Part shown: positions 53,232 through 62,703 of the stretch, one piece after another
Position numbering within the stretch: the first letter of the stretch is position 1
Layout of the letters: each line of letters opens with the position of its first letter
From: CAZLMW01 sp964560875
GTDB lineage: Bacteria; Myxococcota_A; UBA9042
Direction: 5' to 3'
Assembly (NCBI GenBank): GCA_964560875.1
Contig: CAZLMW010000009.1
Coordinates: 34,415-98,414 of the forward strand
Length of the DNA: 64,000 nucleotides
Notes under the pieces: generated by a model
What the model was told of the DNA's origin: nothing
Databases searched by the model: none
The model's input: only the letters and a program-made list of their open reading frames with translations
Translations under genes and position numbers: made by a program

Positions 53232-54466
53232 GGTTTCACCTCGGTCACGTGCACCCAGTCGAGCAAACATGACCAGTCGTTGAGGCATTTGATTTCGAGT
53301 TCATGCACGCCCGCCTCGGCGGCAACGCCGGGCAGAGTATGCCATCCCCACGCCACATGATCCGAATCCTTGTCCGGTTCGGGCGTGCCATCGGCTTTCG
53401 GTGTCACATGCAGACCGTCGAACTTGTAGGCATAGTCGTCGACCGTCGACTTGGGCTGAATCTTGGTTCCGGTCTTGACGCGGAGCTTGATGTCGAAGCT
53501 ACCTTTGCGCGAAAAGACCAATGGAATCGTGACGGTATCGCCCTGGTCGGCCATGAAGACATGGCCAAAATGGTCGCCGCCGAAGTCGCCGCGGTCGATC
53601 TTGCCGAGCAGCCCCGCGTCTTCCTTCACCTCGTACACGTCCTCGAGCTCGATCTTGTCGTTATCGAGATAGGCTTCGAACTGCTCGTCGGTGGTGGTCG
53701 TCACGGGCAGCGCGCAGCCGACACGGAATCGGCGCGATGCGTTGCGTGACGCGTAGCCGCCACCCGAGATGTCCTTGGCCCCTGTCGCGCGACCAGCCTT
53801 GAATCCCGCCGCCTGCGCAGCCTTGATCACGCGTCCGTCCCACGCGCCGAACGGATAGGCGACGGTGTCGACCGTCCAGCCCTTTTTCAGCAGCTCTTTG
53901 CGGCACTTGTCGAGCTGATCGGCGAGCTCGATGTCGGATAACGCGGTCAGGTTCACCTGGCTGTGGCCGCCGCTTGCGATTCGATGTCCCCGTGCCACCG
54001 CGTCGCCGAGCTGTGCGTCGGTCATGATCCAGGGTTTTCCGAGATCTCCGCATTGAACGGCGATGTCCACGCTGAGTTCGCGCTTTTCGAGTGCCGGCAG
54101 GGCATGTTTGTAAAACGACCTGTTGGACGTGTCGGCGAACAGCAGCACCGCTTTTTCCGGTAGCGGCTTGCCCGGATCGCTGAAGTCGCTGAAGGAGACC
54201 GCCGTGAATCCGCGCTTCTTGATCAGGTCCAGTTGGCGCTTGAACTGTTCGATCCCGGTCACGTACAGCTCGCTGCTCTTCTCGTCGACGCCGCTCCAGG
54301 CAAGGCATGGAATGGGCCTGCGTACCGGCGCGAGATTTGTGTCCGCCACCTTGTCTTCGTCGACGCTGCCCTCTTCGCTGCCGCAAGCCGAGCCGGTCAA
54401 CCCCAAGCCCATCGCAATCAGCGTGGCGACGAGTGCGCGGCGGCGGTCAACGGTCTGCAATGTCAT
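53228..54466 (-). CDS. Lipoprotein with degenerate polysaccharide deacetylase (NodB-like) domain
   Basis: 412 residues from ATG 54466 (ATGA overlap with the glycosyltransferase gene). Lipobox GSAC (about residue 27). The NodB-like domain (about 50-240) keeps the fold markers FYKHALPALEKRELSVDIAV, HRIASGGHSQVNL and TVDTVAYPFGAWDGR, but the catalytic Asp pair reads Ala111-Asp112 (LLFADTS instead of TFDDG). Enzyme activity is therefore doubtful. A C-terminal beta-sandwich (about 285-412) ends LDWVHVTEVKP and is probably carbohydrate-binding. It may bind or position the glycan for the active deacetylase two genes on. Confidence 0.85.
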   Translation of the reverse strand: MTLQTVDRRRALVATLIAMGLGLTGSACGSEEGSVDEDKVADTNLAPVRRPIPCLAWSGVDEKSSELYVTGIEQFKRQLDLIKKRGFTAVSFSDFSDPGKPLPEKAVLLFADTSNRSFYKHALPALEKRELSVDIAVQCGDLGKPWIMTDAQLGDAVARGHRIASGGHSQVNLTALSDIELADQLDKCRKELLKKGWTVDTVAYPFGAWDGRVIKAAQAAGFKAGRATGAKDISGGGYASRNASRRFRVGCALPVTTTTDEQFEAYLDNDKIELEDVYEVKEDAGLLGKIDRGDFGGDHFGHVFMADQGDTVTIPLVFSRKGSFDIKLRVKTGTKIQPKSTVDDYAYKFDGLHVTPKADGTPEPDKDSDHVAWGWHTLPGVAAEAGVHELEIKCLNDWSCLLDWVHVTEVKP

Positions 54467-55554
54467 CGCGCCTCGATCTCGGCCAGCTTCGCGTCCAACG
54501 CACCCAGCAACATACGGTTGCCGTCCTGCCGGTGCGCAGCAAGATTTTCCGCGAATTCGGGCGCCCGTTCGAGCAGCTCTGCCACGTCCGCGGCCTCGAT
54601 ATGCTGACGATGTAGCCCATAGCCGAGGTGTTGGAGCCAGCCGGCGTTGAGGATCTGTTCGAATTGTCCCGACAGCGGCACGGACAGCAGCGGCTTGTGC
54701 AGAAATACGCATTCGCCCATGAGCGAAAAGCCGCCGCCGGCGATGGCAGCGCGCGATGTGGCCACGTCGTCGATGAAGCCGGTCTCCGAAAACGGACGAA
54801 ACACCAGGTTGCCGTCGCGCTCCGTCTCCGTGATGTCGCGCCGCAGCCCATAGACCCGAAACTCCGTGTCCGAAAAGCCGCGCATCACGTCGACCAGCGC
54901 GTCGTGACTTTCGCCGGATTGGTAGACCACAACGTGGTCGCCGCGCCGCGCTTTCTTGGCCGCTTCCAACACCACCGGACGCAAGATGGGCGGCACCAGG
55001 GTCGTCCGCTCCTTGCGGGTCTCCGGGAAGAAGAACGACGTGATGAAATAGTGGTCACAGCCGGGCAGCTTTGTCTTCACGATGGCCTTGCTGAGCAGAA
55101 ACGATCGCTTGTGCGCCGCGATGAGCTCGTCGGGGTGCCAAGCGCGGTTGATCACCTGCATGTTGTCGATGCTGACGACCGGAATGCGATGGAGTCGGGC
55201 GTAGAGGTACGACAACGACTCGAAGTCGCTGATGACGACGTCCGGCTCCCAGCGCTCCATCGCGTCGGACCACGCCTTGACGTTGGTGGGCAAGCCGGTG
55301 CGCAGCGCTTCGAGGTTGCCGAGCAACGTCAGCCTTTTTTGTACCTCGTTGTCGGCGTACACCATGTGCAGGCCGTGGATGCGCCGAACGTCCGCGCCGC
55401 CTTCGCCTCCAAAAGCCTCGCGCAGCAGGTCGTGAGCCCGCCCGCTGACCACGATGTCGACCTCGTGGCCGGCGCCGAGCAGGTGTTCGATGACGACTCG
55501 GGAGCGCGTCGCGTGGCCCATCCCTTCGCCGACGACGCCATAGAGAATCCGCAT
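54463..55554 (-). CDS. MJ1255/VC2487-family glycosyltransferase
   Basis: 363-residue GT-B glycosyltransferase. It starts with the family signature MRILYGVVGEGMGHATRSR, has DVVISDFESLSYLYARL in the N-terminal Rossmann half, and the nucleotide-sugar site AIAGGGFSLMGECVFLHKPL with FEQILNAGWLQHLG in the C-terminal half, like MurG/UGT enzymes. No signal peptide, so it works on the cytoplasmic side. It is the first gene of a minus-strand operon with secreted deacetylase and glycosidase genes, suggesting that it makes or caps a glycan that is later trimmed outside. Donor and acceptor are unknown. Confidence 0.88.
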   Translation of the reverse strand: MRILYGVVGEGMGHATRSRVVIEHLLGAGHEVDIVVSGRAHDLLREAFGGEGGADVRRIHGLHMVYADNEVQKRLTLLGNLEALRTGLPTNVKAWSDAMERWEPDVVISDFESLSYLYARLHRIPVVSIDNMQVINRAWHPDELIAAHKRSFLLSKAIVKTKLPGCDHYFITSFFFPETRKERTTLVPPILRPVVLEAAKKARRGDHVVVYQSGESHDALVDVMRGFSDTEFRVYGLRRDITETERDGNLVFRPFSETGFIDDVATSRAAIAGGGFSLMGECVFLHKPLLSVPLSGQFEQILNAGWLQHLGYGLHRQHIEAADVAELLERAPEFAENLAAHRQDGNRMLLGALDAKLAEIEAR

Positions 55555-55609
55555 GTTGCGTCCGTGTTCGAGCGCGCCGAACCCGCGGCAGCGAGCCGAT
55601 CGCCGATCG

Positions 55610-57748
55610 CTATTTGAGGTTGATGCTGCGCAACAGGGTTACGAGCTTTTCTTTGAGCGCGGCCCGCTTGACCTCGTTGTCGACCAGGTCCTTGGCGACC
55701 TTGGCGGCGTTTTCCGAGTTGCCCTTGAGCTGGGCGACGAGCTGTTTGCGCAGCTTGTTGGCGACCTTGGCCAGCGGCAATGAGTCCAGGTTGCGGCGGA
55801 TGCGACGCGCTTCGTTGTTCAACAGGTTGCGCTGCCGGTACAGCGTCGACCGCGCGCGACCAAGCTGGGCCTGTTGCTTGTGGACGACGAGGAGCTCGCG
55901 CACCGGTCCCTTGAGGGCGTCGCTGGCCGACTGGTCCTGCACGAACAGCTTCAGCGCCGTGATCGCGAGCGAGTCCAGGTAGATCGTCGACCGCTTGATG
56001 TCGCGCCGCTCGACGATCGTCGCCTTGCCTTCGCCCTTGGCGGGCACTTTGACCGGAACATAGAGGTCGTTGCCGGCCTTGACGATGTCCTCGGGCGGCT
56101 CGTGCAGCTTCGTGCCGTTGCGACGACGCAGCTTCACGTAGGCGAGCGACGGCTTGTCGCGCTGCGAGCGGATCGTGAGCGTGCGCGTGTACGTGGTGCG
56201 CGCCTCGATATGGATGCGTCCGTCCACGATCTTGACCAGCTTGGCCTGGCTGGTTTTGCTCGTGAACCGCTGGTGGATCTTGAAGCCGCCCTCCTGCGCA
56301 TATGGGATGAATGTCGTGGCGTCTTTCTCGATGCGTCCGAGGAACCCTTCGCCCGCAAAAGTGCCGCCCACATAGAGCGTGATCGGTCCGGACTCGAGCG
56401 CGGAGCCCTTTGCGTTGCGGATCAACACGGCTCGAAACGGCGCACCGCTCGGGCGGCGGAAGAGAAAGACGTCGCGGCCGCCGACCTTGCGATTGACGAT
56501 GTTGATGAGCGCCGCTTTGCCATCGGGGACCGTGATCGGCGTCAGCGCGTCGTACTTGTAGAGCGCGCCGACCTTCTTGCCTTTCACCAGCGCGGCCGCC
56601 GAACGCATCATTGCGCTACGACGCCGCTCCACCGACACATCCGCAAAGGCCGACGGGCCGCTTCCGTACGCGCCGCGCGTTGCTGGATAGGGCGCGGCTC
56701 TGGGTTTGGGTGCCGACCGTTTCTTGAACGACTTGCGCCGCGGTCTTGCTCGATACGAGCGACCGGCCGAACCGCCGCCCATGCCGGAGATACGCGATCG
56801 GACCTTCATCTCCTTGGGCGCTGCGTCGTCGCTCTCTTCGTAGCCAACGTCGGGCGGTGGCGGCGCTGCGGCGACCTGGGGCATTCGGTGGCTCAAGCTC
56901 GGCCGGTTCACCCAATGCGTGCGATGCAGGTCGTACCGAAACGACAGCGGTGAGCCGACGACGAGCGACAGCTGCACGTTCTTCCAGTCCTCGCCGCTGA
57001 CATTGTCCACGATGGCCCATCCCTGCAGCTGGACTTTGCCCTTCGTATCGACCCACGCCCGGTAGGCCGGTCGCCAAATAGGCACCTCGTGGATGTAGCT
57101 GATGAGCAGGTCATGCGCCTCTCCGCCGGCGAGTCGAACCGTGAGCGACACGGGCTTCCACCGTCCGTCACGTTTGCTGATGTCGAGCGACCGCGACAGG
57201 CCGACTGCGAGCGCCTTGTCGTGAATCTTCACCTGCTTGATCTTGGCCAAACGGATGGTCCGCAGCTTGCGCCGCCCCGTCATCAACGTCAGGACTTTGC
57301 GGCCTTTCTCGCCCTTCTCCACGCCGACAACCCGGCCGTCGAAGTCGCGGTCGTCCGTGTCCACCGACACCTGCACGCCGCGCAATACGCGCAGCATCCC
57401 GACGAGGCCGCGGGCGTTGCGAACCTGGCGCGGCAGCTCGCGGGCCAGGCGAGAAGAACTGCGCTCCACCGGCAGCGCGACCGAAGACGTCTGGCCGCCC
57501 GAGAAATCGAGCACCGCCAGCGACTTGAGCACGTCGTTGATCTGGTCGGGACGCACGCGAAGGTCGAGCCGGTCGCCGTCGATGGTGCCGCGGCGTTCGA
57601 AATAGCCGATGCCGTTTTGGTACAGCACGACCTTGCTGATGTGCAGCTCCTCGCCGCTGTCGACCGTCTGAATCTGGCTGCACCCCGCGGCCAAGTTGGC
57701 GATGCAAAGGGTGAGCAAAAGCGCGCGAACGCGATAAGAGGCGTGCAT
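55610..57748 (-). CDS. DUF4139 (MuiA-like) lipoprotein
   Basis: 712 residues from ATG 57748. Lipobox LAAGC at about residue 23. The N-terminal beta part has the DUF4140-like start VVLYQNGIGYFERRG. The DUF4139 core starts near 195 (VPIWRPAYRAWVD, VDNVSGEDWKNVQLSLVVGSPLSF) and is interrupted by a Pro/Arg/Lys-rich insertion (about 280-375) before resuming with LYKYDALTPITVPDGKAALI. The C-terminus (about 600-712) is an Arg/Lys-rich coiled coil. The family is linked to mucoidy-inhibitor MuiA, but no biochemical role is established. It lies 55 bp upstream of the glycan operon on the same strand, so co-transcription is possible. Confidence 0.85.
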   Translation of the reverse strand: MHASYRVRALLLTLCIANLAAGCSQIQTVDSGEELHISKVVLYQNGIGYFERRGTIDGDRLDLRVRPDQINDVLKSLAVLDFSGGQTSSVALPVERSSSRLARELPRQVRNARGLVGMLRVLRGVQVSVDTDDRDFDGRVVGVEKGEKGRKVLTLMTGRRKLRTIRLAKIKQVKIHDKALAVGLSRSLDISKRDGRWKPVSLTVRLAGGEAHDLLISYIHEVPIWRPAYRAWVDTKGKVQLQGWAIVDNVSGEDWKNVQLSLVVGSPLSFRYDLHRTHWVNRPSLSHRMPQVAAAPPPPDVGYEESDDAAPKEMKVRSRISGMGGGSAGRSYRARPRRKSFKKRSAPKPRAAPYPATRGAYGSGPSAFADVSVERRRSAMMRSAAALVKGKKVGALYKYDALTPITVPDGKAALINIVNRKVGGRDVFLFRRPSGAPFRAVLIRNAKGSALESGPITLYVGGTFAGEGFLGRIEKDATTFIPYAQEGGFKIHQRFTSKTSQAKLVKIVDGRIHIEARTTYTRTLTIRSQRDKPSLAYVKLRRRNGTKLHEPPEDIVKAGNDLYVPVKVPAKGEGKATIVERRDIKRSTIYLDSLAITALKLFVQDQSASDALKGPVRELLVVHKQQAQLGRARSTLYRQRNLLNNEARRIRRNLDSLPLAKVANKLRKQLVAQLKGNSENAAKVAKDLVDNEVKRAALKEKLVTLLRSINLK

Positions 57749-57827
57749 TGAGAGGCTCCGAACAAGCGACCGAGGTAGCGCGTTATGGTATGCATCGGTC
57801 GGCAAACCAACAAGGCGAGGGCCACTG

Positions 57828-58742
57828 ATGACGACAGCCATGAAGACGCGCCCGCCGACCGGTCGCACGCAGCCACCAACCTGGCCCTTGTTCGGCCAAC
57901 GTATTGTCGTGTTCCGTCGCGTGCTCGCACTTGCCGTTGGCATCGTATTCCTCGCCCCGCTGGCTGTGACTTCCCCGGCCCGGGCCGCCGTTCCGCCCCC
58001 CTGCAAGAAGGTCAAGGTCAGCTTGGCCACCGTGCAAGCGAAATTGAAGAAGTGGTCCGGTTGGCGCGGGATGAAGGGCATTGAGCTTATCGAGCCGCGC
58101 CTTGCGTCGTGTTTGTCGACCGGCGGCAGCGCGCGTTTGTTCGCGATGGCAGGTCGACGGACCGGCAAGCCACGCATGATTTGGCAGACTGAGCTCATCA
58201 TCTCGGTCAACGGAAAGAGCGGCCGGCCCTACAACAACAAGGCGACCAAGAAGCAGGTGGACCGCGCCGTCCGCTACCTCAAGCAGCTGCCTGACCGTGC
58301 GCTCAAGAGCCCCGTCGTGAGCGCTTGGCTGATCCGCTATGGCAGCCCTGAGCGCGCGATGATCGACGACGAAGGCGGCCTGTCCGACCCGTGCGTGGAG
58401 TTCATGCGCGACACCAAGTCCGGGCACGCCCAGGTGATGTGGTGCGGCGGCAAGACCAAGGCCGTCAAGCGCCTGACGCTACCCCGCTTCAACGACCTGC
58501 CGATCCCGGGAACCAACGGCCTGGCGGCCCAACTGCAGACCGGCCAGCCCGGCTGTGGCCTCGGCCGCACCCATTTGACGAGCATCAAACTGGGCAACCC
58601 ACCCGAGCCGACCTGGCGCGCCACCGTCGCGTTCACGGGGCCCCGCAAACGCTGTGGCGGTTCGATGACGCTGATTCGGGATATCAAGGGCGACTGGCAT
58701 CCACCCGGCAACGCGCAACCTGCCACGCCGCGCAGACTATAG
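57828..58742 (+). CDS. Hypothetical secreted protein
   Basis: 304 residues, not recognised. A long basic N-terminus leads to a signal-peptide core (about 32-52) ending PARA. The mature protein has six to seven Cys, among them the pairs around SLATVQAKLKKW, DPCVEFMRD, VMWCGGK, PGCGLGRTH and KRCGGS, suggesting disulfides in the periplasm or outside. No catalytic motif is seen. It is divergent from the DUF4139 gene (80-bp gap, shared promoter region) and convergent with the amidase gene. Confidence 0.65.
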   Translation: MTTAMKTRPPTGRTQPPTWPLFGQRIVVFRRVLALAVGIVFLAPLAVTSPARAAVPPPCKKVKVSLATVQAKLKKWSGWRGMKGIELIEPRLASCLSTGGSARLFAMAGRRTGKPRMIWQTELIISVNGKSGRPYNNKATKKQVDRAVRYLKQLPDRALKSPVVSAWLIRYGSPERAMIDDEGGLSDPCVEFMRDTKSGHAQVMWCGGKTKAVKRLTLPRFNDLPIPGTNGLAAQLQTGQPGCGLGRTHLTSIKLGNPPEPTWRATVAFTGPRKRCGGSMTLIRDIKGDWHPPGNAQPATPRRL

Positions 58743-58780
58743 GTATATCGCCGCGGGATCTTGTCGCGAAGAAGTGACGG

Positions 58781-59779
58781 CTACTTGGGCAGCTTGTTGG
58801 TAGCCGGGCCACCGGGCAGCGATGTGCCGCGCTGAGTCGTCTTGTTGCTCGCGCTCGACTTGGCGGATCTCGCGGATTTCGCCTTGGCCAACTGCCGCCG
58901 CTGCATCCGTTTCTTCCATGCCGGGGTGTCCGCGACCTGCTTTCGGTCGAGCAGCACCAGTCCGCGCAAGATGCCGCGTGCGAGCTGCAGGTGCGTCTTT
59001 GGGTCGAGCAGCTCTTTGCCCTCGACCGCGTGGCTGATGAAACCCACTTCCAGCACGACGGCCGGCATGCGCGCTTCTTTCAACACGCCAAACGGCGCCT
59101 GCTTGACCCCGCGGAACTTCGCTTTGGGGCGGCCCCACCGCAGCCCGCTCGCCAGGGCGTGCGCAAAATCACTGCTGCGACGGTGCGCCATCGCGTAGCT
59201 CATCTCCGAGACGATGGCCTCGACCGTCCACGGCGCCTTCACCTTGCCCGACGCAACCGGCAGCCTCTCTTCTCGGCGCACCAGGTCGTGGATGACCTCG
59301 CGGGAGGTGTCGGTGCTGAGAAACCAGACCTCCATCCCCCGCGCTTCACGGTTTTCGTTGGCGTTGCAATGCAGGCTGATGAACGCATCGGTCCCGATCT
59401 TATTGGCCCAGCGCGGCCGCGCTCGCAGCGTCAGCGCCTTGTCGTGGTGGCGCGTCAACGACACCCGCACGTTGCTGTTGGTCTCGATGTATTCCTTGAA
59501 GTAGCGCGCCATCGTGAGCGTCAGCGCTTTTTCGCGCGTGCCCCAGTAGCCGACTGCGCCCTGATTCTCGCCGCCGTGACCCGGGTCGATGACGATGTGC
59601 TTGACCGTGGTCAAGGTTGCTTTGGTCGGCCAGCGGAACCAATCGCGCTTGACGGCGGGCGCCGAAACGTTGGCCGTTGAACGTGCGGTGTTGGGTTTGG
59701 CGGCGCCTTCGGTCCCCGGAATCGTCAGGGCGACGAACAGCAGGGCGGTCGCGGCGATGGACTGGATCTCGAATCGCAT
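58781..59779 (-). CDS. N-acetylmuramoyl-L-alanine amidase (Amidase_3)
   Basis: Zinc amidase that cuts the bond between MurNAc and the stem peptide in peptidoglycan, usually at division. 332 residues with a signal peptide (ending EGAAK or nearby). Zinc ligands are in IVIDPGHGGENQGAVG and FISLHCNAN, with a Glu after GYWGTREKALTLTMA; the catalytic Glu is in VVLEVGFISH. The C-terminal 60 residues are basic and of low complexity. There is no AMIN or SPOR domain, so targeting must come from elsewhere. Divergent from tcdA. Confidence 0.93.
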   Translation of the reverse strand: MRFEIQSIAATALLFVALTIPGTEGAAKPNTARSTANVSAPAVKRDWFRWPTKATLTTVKHIVIDPGHGGENQGAVGYWGTREKALTLTMARYFKEYIETNSNVRVSLTRHHDKALTLRARPRWANKIGTDAFISLHCNANENREARGMEVWFLSTDTSREVIHDLVRREERLPVASGKVKAPWTVEAIVSEMSYAMAHRRSSDFAHALASGLRWGRPKAKFRGVKQAPFGVLKEARMPAVVLEVGFISHAVEGKELLDPKTHLQLARGILRGLVLLDRKQVADTPAWKKRMQRRQLAKAKSARSAKSSASNKTTQRGTSLPGGPATNKLPK

Positions 59780-59913
59780 GACCTTCGTAGTGTGAATTCA
59801 GGAGCAAACGTGTCAAAAAAGCGCGCGCTTGGCCCGTCGGACCGACCGGCGTGTTGAGAAAAGCGGGTTAGCCGGCTTCACCGGTCCGGACAGCCCGCGG
59901 AGGGGCCGCCGAA

Positions 59914-60729
59914 ATGCCCAAAGACACCCGCCCGACGAGCTCGATGGAGGCAGCACCCAATCCGCGCTTCGCCGGTGTCGAACGGCTGTATGGAGCGGTA
60001 GGACTTGCCCGCTTGCAGGCGTCCCATGTCGCCGTTGTTGGTGTTGGCGGCGTCGGCTCGTGGACCGTCGAGTCCCTGGCACGTTCGGGCGTCGGTGAGC
60101 TGACCCTGGTCGACCTCGACGAGGTCTGCATCAACAACGTCAATCGTCAACTGCACGCGATCGACGGCGAAGTCGGCCGCCTCAAAGTGGACGTGCTCGC
60201 CGACCGGGTCGCTCGGATCAACCCCGAAGCGACTGTCCATGCCTGGCCCGCGTTCTTCACCGAGCGCACCGCCGATGAATTCTTCGCCCGCGGTTTCGAC
60301 CTGGTTATCGATGCGATCGACACGCTGCGCCACAAGATCGTGCTCGTCGACGGGTGCCGCCGCCGCGACTTGCCGCTCGTCGTGGCAGGCGGCGCTGGTG
60401 GACGCCGGGATCCCACACGCATTCGTACCCGCGACCTGGCCAACACGACCAACGACGCTTTGTTGCGTGATCTGCGCCGCCAACTACGCCGCGAGTTTGA
60501 CTACCCACGAGCCGGAGAGTGGGGCATTTCAGCGGTGTTCAGCGAGGAGCGCCCCGTCTTTCCGGGCCCCGATGGCACCGTATGCGCTAAACCCGCGGAC
60601 GGCGGGCCCGCCAAGCTCGATTGCGCGACAGGATATGGCACCGCAACGCACGTCACCGGGACGTTCGGCTTTGCATTGGCTGCTGCGGCGATCGATCGGA
60701 TCGTGTACAACGCCGCCCAAATCCCCTAG
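59914..60729 (+). CDS. tcdA: tRNA threonylcarbamoyladenosine dehydratase TcdA
   Basis: E1-like (ThiF/MoeB fold) enzyme that dehydrates t6A37 of tRNA to cyclic ct6A using ATP. 271 residues, the E. coli length. Motifs: RLYGAVGLARLQASHVAVVG, the nucleotide loop GVGGVGSWTVESLARSG, LVDLDEVCINNVNRQLHA, and VIDAIDTLRHKIVLV. The closing PVFPGPDGTVCAKPADGG matches the family; the E1 zinc Cys residues are absent, as in TcdA. A GGAGG lies upstream at 59897-59901. The following lipoprotein starts 21 bp later. Confidence 0.94.
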   Translation: MPKDTRPTSSMEAAPNPRFAGVERLYGAVGLARLQASHVAVVGVGGVGSWTVESLARSGVGELTLVDLDEVCINNVNRQLHAIDGEVGRLKVDVLADRVARINPEATVHAWPAFFTERTADEFFARGFDLVIDAIDTLRHKIVLVDGCRRRDLPLVVAGGAGGRRDPTRIRTRDLANTTNDALLRDLRRQLRREFDYPRAGEWGISAVFSEERPVFPGPDGTVCAKPADGGPAKLDCATGYGTATHVTGTFGFALAAAAIDRIVYNAAQIP

Positions 60730-60750
60730 AGAGCCGACCGGATCACCGCC

Positions 60751-62235
60751 ATGCCAACCCTCGCCAGCATCGCCCCCAGCACCGTCGTAACAGGAGCCCT
60801 GTTGGTGACCTGCGCCTTCGCTGGTTGTTCCCTCGATGGGCTCCTCGTCACCGAGTTGGGCCGCGAAGGCCACAAGCGGATGCCCGACCCCGCGTCCGTT
60901 GTCGTCACCGGCACGGTCCCGATGCTTCCCGGCTCATCGGTCACCCTCGTCGGACCCAGCGGCGACATCGCGGGCGGCGCGACGAAGGCCGACGGCAGCT
61001 TCCGGGTCGAGCTCGACGGCACATCGGAAGTCGTCAACAGCGTCGTGTCCGTGCGCAAAGGCGGCCAGCAGCTCCTCGGTATCGTGCCGCTCGTCCCCAA
61101 GCAAGAGAGCGTCCTCGACCCCGAGTTGGTGCTCGACATCGCGCAGACCACACCCGGGATGAAACAGATCGACGCCGTGACCACCGCCATGACCGTGCTC
61201 GTCGCCGCCCGCGCCCGCGCCGAAAAGAAGACGTTGACCGCCATCGCCCATGGCTCCATGACCGACACGCTGATCGACCTGCATAGCAAGATGGTCGCCA
61301 AGACGCCCGAGCTCATCGCCGTCGGCAAGATGGTGCAGCGGATCTTCGTGGCGGGAACCAAGGTCAACGAACCCGCCCCGTTCGTGTTGACCGGCAAGGG
61401 CTCGCTGCTGTCCCAGGCCTTCGTGCAAGCCGCCGGCCCCGACCTCGATGGCGACGGCAAGGCGGACAGCTCGACCAAGGCGTTCGATGACGCGGTCGCC
61501 AAGGCGATCAAGTCGTTCAAGTTCAAGGCGTGCTACGAGCCCGGCAAGATCCGCGTGGTCGTGCTTGCGCGCATGGCCCAGGACGCCAAGAACACCAACT
61601 GCGAAGCGATCAACCCCTTCCTCTGGGCCAACGATACGCCCGGTCGGCGCATGTTCCTGGCCGGCGGTGTTCACAAGACAACGTCCGTTTGCTCCAGCGA
61701 GGTGACCACCAATTGCCTGACCAAAAAGCAGGTCGACGCGCTCAACGCGGTGCTCGGCAATTGGCAGCCCAACAAGACCCCCATGTACGACGACGGCTCA
61801 CACGGCGACGGCGTCGCGGGCGACAACGTGTGGACGCTTTCGTTCGAGGCGCCCTGGTGGAAGGTCCCGATCGGCGGCCGCGGCGTGCGCATCGCCTACA
61901 AGTTCACCTGGGGCAGCGAAGGCGCCAACTGGGGCGGAACCGAGGAGTTTCCCGGCAACCAGCGCGTGCTCGAGCTCAAGGACGTCAACGAAGACGGCAT
62001 CATCGTGCGCCTCGACCATTTCGCCGACGAGACGACCAACAAGGACAAGGCCAACCAACTTGCGCCCGCCAAAGGTGGCTGCGGCGAGCTGAAATTCCCC
62101 GATGAAAAGGGCGTGGACGGCTGCGTCTACGATGTGCACGAACGCGCGGTGGATCTCGACGGTGACTGCACCAACGATGACTTCCCCAATCCCGGAACGA
62201 GCGCGCCGCTAACCGTGAAGTGCCCGGGGTCCTGA
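60751..62235 (+). CDS. Lipoprotein with choice-of-anchor-like C-terminal domain
   Basis: 494 residues. Signal peptide with lipobox FAGC (about residue 26). An N-terminal Ig/CNA-like domain (VVVTGTVPMLPGSSVTLVGP, about 45-115) is followed by a helical middle part (about 120-260) that includes a calcium-loop-like DLDGDGKAD. The C-terminal domain has DDGSHGDGVAGDNVWTLSF, the signature of choice-of-anchor X domains in surface proteins, and a few Cys near the end. An outer-membrane surface role is likely. It may be co-transcribed with tcdA (21-bp gap) but has no functional link to it. Confidence 0.78.
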   Translation: MPTLASIAPSTVVTGALLVTCAFAGCSLDGLLVTELGREGHKRMPDPASVVVTGTVPMLPGSSVTLVGPSGDIAGGATKADGSFRVELDGTSEVVNSVVSVRKGGQQLLGIVPLVPKQESVLDPELVLDIAQTTPGMKQIDAVTTAMTVLVAARARAEKKTLTAIAHGSMTDTLIDLHSKMVAKTPELIAVGKMVQRIFVAGTKVNEPAPFVLTGKGSLLSQAFVQAAGPDLDGDGKADSSTKAFDDAVAKAIKSFKFKACYEPGKIRVVVLARMAQDAKNTNCEAINPFLWANDTPGRRMFLAGGVHKTTSVCSSEVTTNCLTKKQVDALNAVLGNWQPNKTPMYDDGSHGDGVAGDNVWTLSFEAPWWKVPIGGRGVRIAYKFTWGSEGANWGGTEEFPGNQRVLELKDVNEDGIIVRLDHFADETTNKDKANQLAPAKGGCGELKFPDEKGVDGCVYDVHERAVDLDGDCTNDDFPNPGTSAPLTVKCPGS

Positions 62236-62268
62236 TCCGTACGATTCGAGGCCCAGCGGCCCGATCGA

Positions 62269-62619
62269 TCAGAGCGACTGCAGCGGAAACGTCGACGCAC
62301 CGATGCGCCGGCCGTCCGGATCGCGAAAGTAGATCGTGTAGCCGGTCCGGTCCTCGATAAGCACGCCGGCAGCCGCGAGACGCTCCTCGAGATCGCCCGG
62401 CAGGTCCTCGCGATGAAAGGCCACGAATCGAAGGCTGGTGGGATCGGGGCCTTTTTCGCCTTCGGATGCCTGTTCAATCATCAGCACGCCGCCGCCAAGC
62501 GCGAGCCACGTTGAGTACCCGGGTGTTTCGGAAACCACGCGCATGCCGAGCACGTCGATGTAGAAGCGCGTTGTGGCGGCGTAGTCGGGGCAACGAAAGG
62601 CAAGGTGGTGGATCCGCAT
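62269..62619 (-). CDS. VOC (glyoxalase-fold) family protein
   Basis: 116 residues, one VOC module. It starts MRIHHLAFRCPDYAATTRFY with the family's first metal His (HHLAF) and has LGMRVVSETPG and IYFRDPDGRRIG. The usual metal-ligand Glu after DPDG.RIE is replaced by Gly, so a standard glyoxalase I metal site is incomplete; another Glu (MIEQA) is present. It could be a lyase, a dioxygenase-like enzyme or a binding protein. The frame is open to 62964, but only the ATG at 62619 gives a proper VOC start. Divergent from the next gene. Confidence 0.85.
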   Translation of the reverse strand: MRIHHLAFRCPDYAATTRFYIDVLGMRVVSETPGYSTWLALGGGVLMIEQASEGEKGPDPTSLRFVAFHREDLPGDLEERLAAAGVLIEDRTGYTIYFRDPDGRRIGASTFPLQSL

Positions 62620-62703
62620 CGGCCCGATGATGGCGCCGCCAGTGTCCTGGCGCCACTTCCCTACACGCTCGCAACGGCTGGCGAGACACGGCACCATCGA
62701 GCG

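Noticed and set aside
59810..59835. gcgcgcgc run with six A/T bases, terminator-like on the minus strand
   Set aside because: The alternating GC run cannot form a hairpin with a proper loop, and it lies between divergent genes, where a terminator is not expected.
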